Source: Deltaproteobacteria bacterium (GTDB lineage Bacteria > Desulfobacterota > Desulfobacteria > Desulfobacterales > SURF-15). From it: 6,898 nt of DNA. A program made the position numbers and the translations under genes. The notes beneath the pieces were generated by a model. The model searched no databases and was not told the DNA's origin. It worked only from the letters and a program-made list of their open reading frames with translations. Location: contig JAHEHB010000299.1 of assembly GCA_024644775.1 (NCBI GenBank), positions 1 through 6,898 on the forward strand, given 5' to 3'. Every line of letters starts with the position of its first letter. The stretch's first letter is position 1. Positions 5,909 to 6,898 of this stretch are shown here, in pieces.

Positions 5909-5977
5909 ACCACAAGGGCACGAAGAACACGAAGAAAAAATTTAAAGAAATCTTTGTGGCCTTCGTGTCTTGGTGGT
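5909..5977. repeat. Imperfect 69-base inverted repeat (environmental intergenic repeat type)
   Basis: The left arm (5909-5935, starting ACCACAAGGGCACGAAG) and the complement of the right arm (5951-5977, starting ACCACCAAGACACGAAG) agree at 21 of 27 bases, with a 15-base A/T-rich centre. Within the left arm, CACGAAGAA is followed by a second partial copy (CACGAAG). The transcript could form a long hairpin about 70 bases after the decarboxylase stop. It may serve as a transcript end or stability element. From memory, sequences of the form ACCAC-AAG-CACGAAG are frequent between genes of Desulfobacterota, Planctomycetes and other environmental bacteria. I know of no established function. Confidence 0.7.
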
Positions 5978-6100
5978 GAGATAGAATTTTGACAAAGAAT
6001 GCAAGAATTTCTTTTTTAAGGGCCTAACCCGGATTCCGCCCGGTTGGGAACCAAAAAATATTTTTTGAACAAAACAGAGTATTCGCCAGGAGTGAAGAAT

Positions 6101-6898
6101 ATGAATTTTGACCTGACACCGGAGCAAAAAGAGCTGAAAGAGAAGGTTCGCGGGCTGGTCGACAGTGAAATCGCACCGCGGGCCGCAGAGATCGACAAAA
6201 CGAGTGCTATCCCCTGGGATGTATTGAAATTTATGGCCGATGCGGGCCTGTTTAAATTTTTGATTCCGGAAGAATACGGCGGTTCGGGAAAAGGGGACCT
6301 CAGGGCCTTGGAGCTGTCTTTGATTCGAGAGGAGCTGGCACGGGGCTCCTACCAGGCGGACTCGATCTATGCATTGAATGGACTGGGAAGTTATTCCATC
6401 GTTCATTCGGGTACGGAAAAACAAAAACAAAAATTTCTACCTCCCATTGCCAAGGGAACTGCGCTGGCCTGCATGGCGCTTACCGAAACGGACGCCGGCT
6501 CCGATGCCGCCAATTTAAGCACCACCGCTACAGCAGACGGCGACGGGTGGGTGTTAAACGGAGAAAAACTCTTTGCATCCAATGCCAGTGTGGCCAGCGT
6601 CATTGTGGTTTTCGCCACAGTGGACAAAAGCAAAGGGGCCCGCGGTATTACCGCTTTTGTGGTGGATCCCGCAGAGGTCGCGCTTGAGTTCAAGCCCATC
6701 CAGGTTCTGGCGCCCCATGATATCTGCGAAGTTATTTTCAGGAATGTTCGGTTACCGAAAGACAGCGTTCTGGGTGAGGTGGGTCACGGTTTCAGGGTGG
6801 CTATGAAGACACTGGACGTGCTCAGAACTTCGGTGGGCGCCGCCGCGGTGGGAATGGCCCAGAATGCATTGGATCTGGCCGTGAACTGGGCTCAGAAA
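6101..6898 (+). CDS. Acyl-CoA dehydrogenase, N-terminal 266 codons (partial, cut by window edge)
   Basis: This FAD flavoenzyme oxidises an acyl-CoA to the 2,3-enoyl-CoA and passes electrons to ETF. The ATG at 6101 has AGGAG (6088-6092) 8 bases upstream. The N-terminal helical domain begins with LTPEQKELKEKVR (5-17). FLIPEEYGGSG (53-63) and the family signature MALTETDAGSD (125-135) are present. The beta domain runs to FRNVRLPKDSVLG (213-225), and the C-terminal helical domain begins around 230 with LDVLRTSVGAAAVGMAQ (238-254). Where many acyl-CoA dehydrogenases have MG-R-S-T-EL, this one has VLAPHDICEV (202-211), so it seems to be of a divergent subfamily. The catalytic glutamate near residue 360-370 lies beyond the window, so activity cannot be judged. 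It lies 261 bases after the decarboxylase on the same strand, across a large inverted repeat, and may be a separate transcription unit of the same pathway. Substrate unknown. Confidence 0.93.
   Translation, partial: MNFDLTPEQKELKEKVRGLVDSEIAPRAAEIDKTSAIPWDVLKFMADAGLFKFLIPEEYGGSGKGDLRALELSLIREELARGSYQADSIYALNGLGSYSIVHSGTEKQKQKFLPPIAKGTALACMALTETDAGSDAANLSTTATADGDGWVLNGEKLFASNASVASVIVVFATVDKSKGARGITAFVVDPAEVALEFKPIQVLAPHDICEVIFRNVRLPKDSVLGEVGHGFRVAMKTLDVLRTSVGAAAVGMAQNALDLAVNWAQK

Noticed and set aside
5989..6020. TTGACA at 5989-5994 as a promoter for the acyl-CoA dehydrogenase, and a weak AAAGAA/TTCTTT hairpin with a short T run (5994-6017) as a terminator
   Set aside because: There is no acceptable -10 at 16-18 bases (only a T run), and the hairpin has a six-base A/T stem with a nine-base loop, too weak to call.
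5834..6033. GCCTAACCCGGA occurs at 5834-5845 (across the decarboxylase stop) and at 6022-6033
   Set aside because: A single 12-base direct repeat without further flanking similarity is weak; no element boundary or other support was seen.
5942..6430. Minus-strand open frame of 162 codons opposite the acyl-CoA dehydrogenase start
   Set aside because: It runs antisense through a well-supported acyl-CoA dehydrogenase gene and the inverted repeat, and its protein shows no recognisable domain.

Overview
The window looks like chromosomal DNA of a Gram-negative bacterium, most likely an anaerobic member of the Desulfobacterota (former Deltaproteobacteria) or a close relative. This is an inference. 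It rests on the mid-range base composition, AT-rich intergenic spacers with palindromic repeats, a UbiX/UbiD prenyl-FMN decarboxylase pair next to an acyl-CoA dehydrogenase, and a dipeptide/oligopeptide ABC transporter. No rRNA, tRNA, CRISPR array, insertion sequence or phage gene was seen.

Left part, minus strand (1-2066): the start of a peptide/nickel-type ABC transporter operon. A DppD/OppD-type ATPase (1080-2066) overlaps a DppF/OppF-type ATPase (104-1090) by 11 bases. After a 48-base gap comes the beginning of a third gene (1-55), which has a strong ribosome binding site and a signal-peptide-like N-terminus. It is probably the periplasmic solute-binding protein, cut by the window edge. 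The permeases are not in the window and would be expected beyond the left edge.

Spacer 2067-2471: a 405-base AT-rich divergent intergenic region with a short palindrome, a weak candidate promoter for the transporter operon and a short direct repeat.

Middle part, plus strand (2472-5839): four genes that look functionally linked. They are a YhbP/UPF0306-like flavin split-barrel protein (2472-2954), a UbiX flavin prenyltransferase (3019-3606), a TetR-family regulator (3699-4313, GTG start preferred) and a UbiD-family decarboxylase/carboxylase (4379-5839). UbiX makes prenylated FMN, and UbiD uses it to decarboxylate or carboxylate an aromatic or alpha,beta-unsaturated acid. All expected cofactor and catalytic residues of UbiD are present. 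A promoter in front of the TetR gene is overlapped by two inverted repeats, which suggests self-repression and inducer-controlled expression of tetR-ubiD.

Right part (5840-6898): after UbiD there is a 69-base imperfect inverted repeat of a kind I associate with intergenic regions of environmental bacteria. It is followed by the N-terminal 266 codons of an acyl-CoA dehydrogenase, cut by the right edge. Together the plus-strand genes suggest catabolism of an aromatic or unsaturated carboxylic acid through CoA thioesters. The substrate cannot be read from the sequence.
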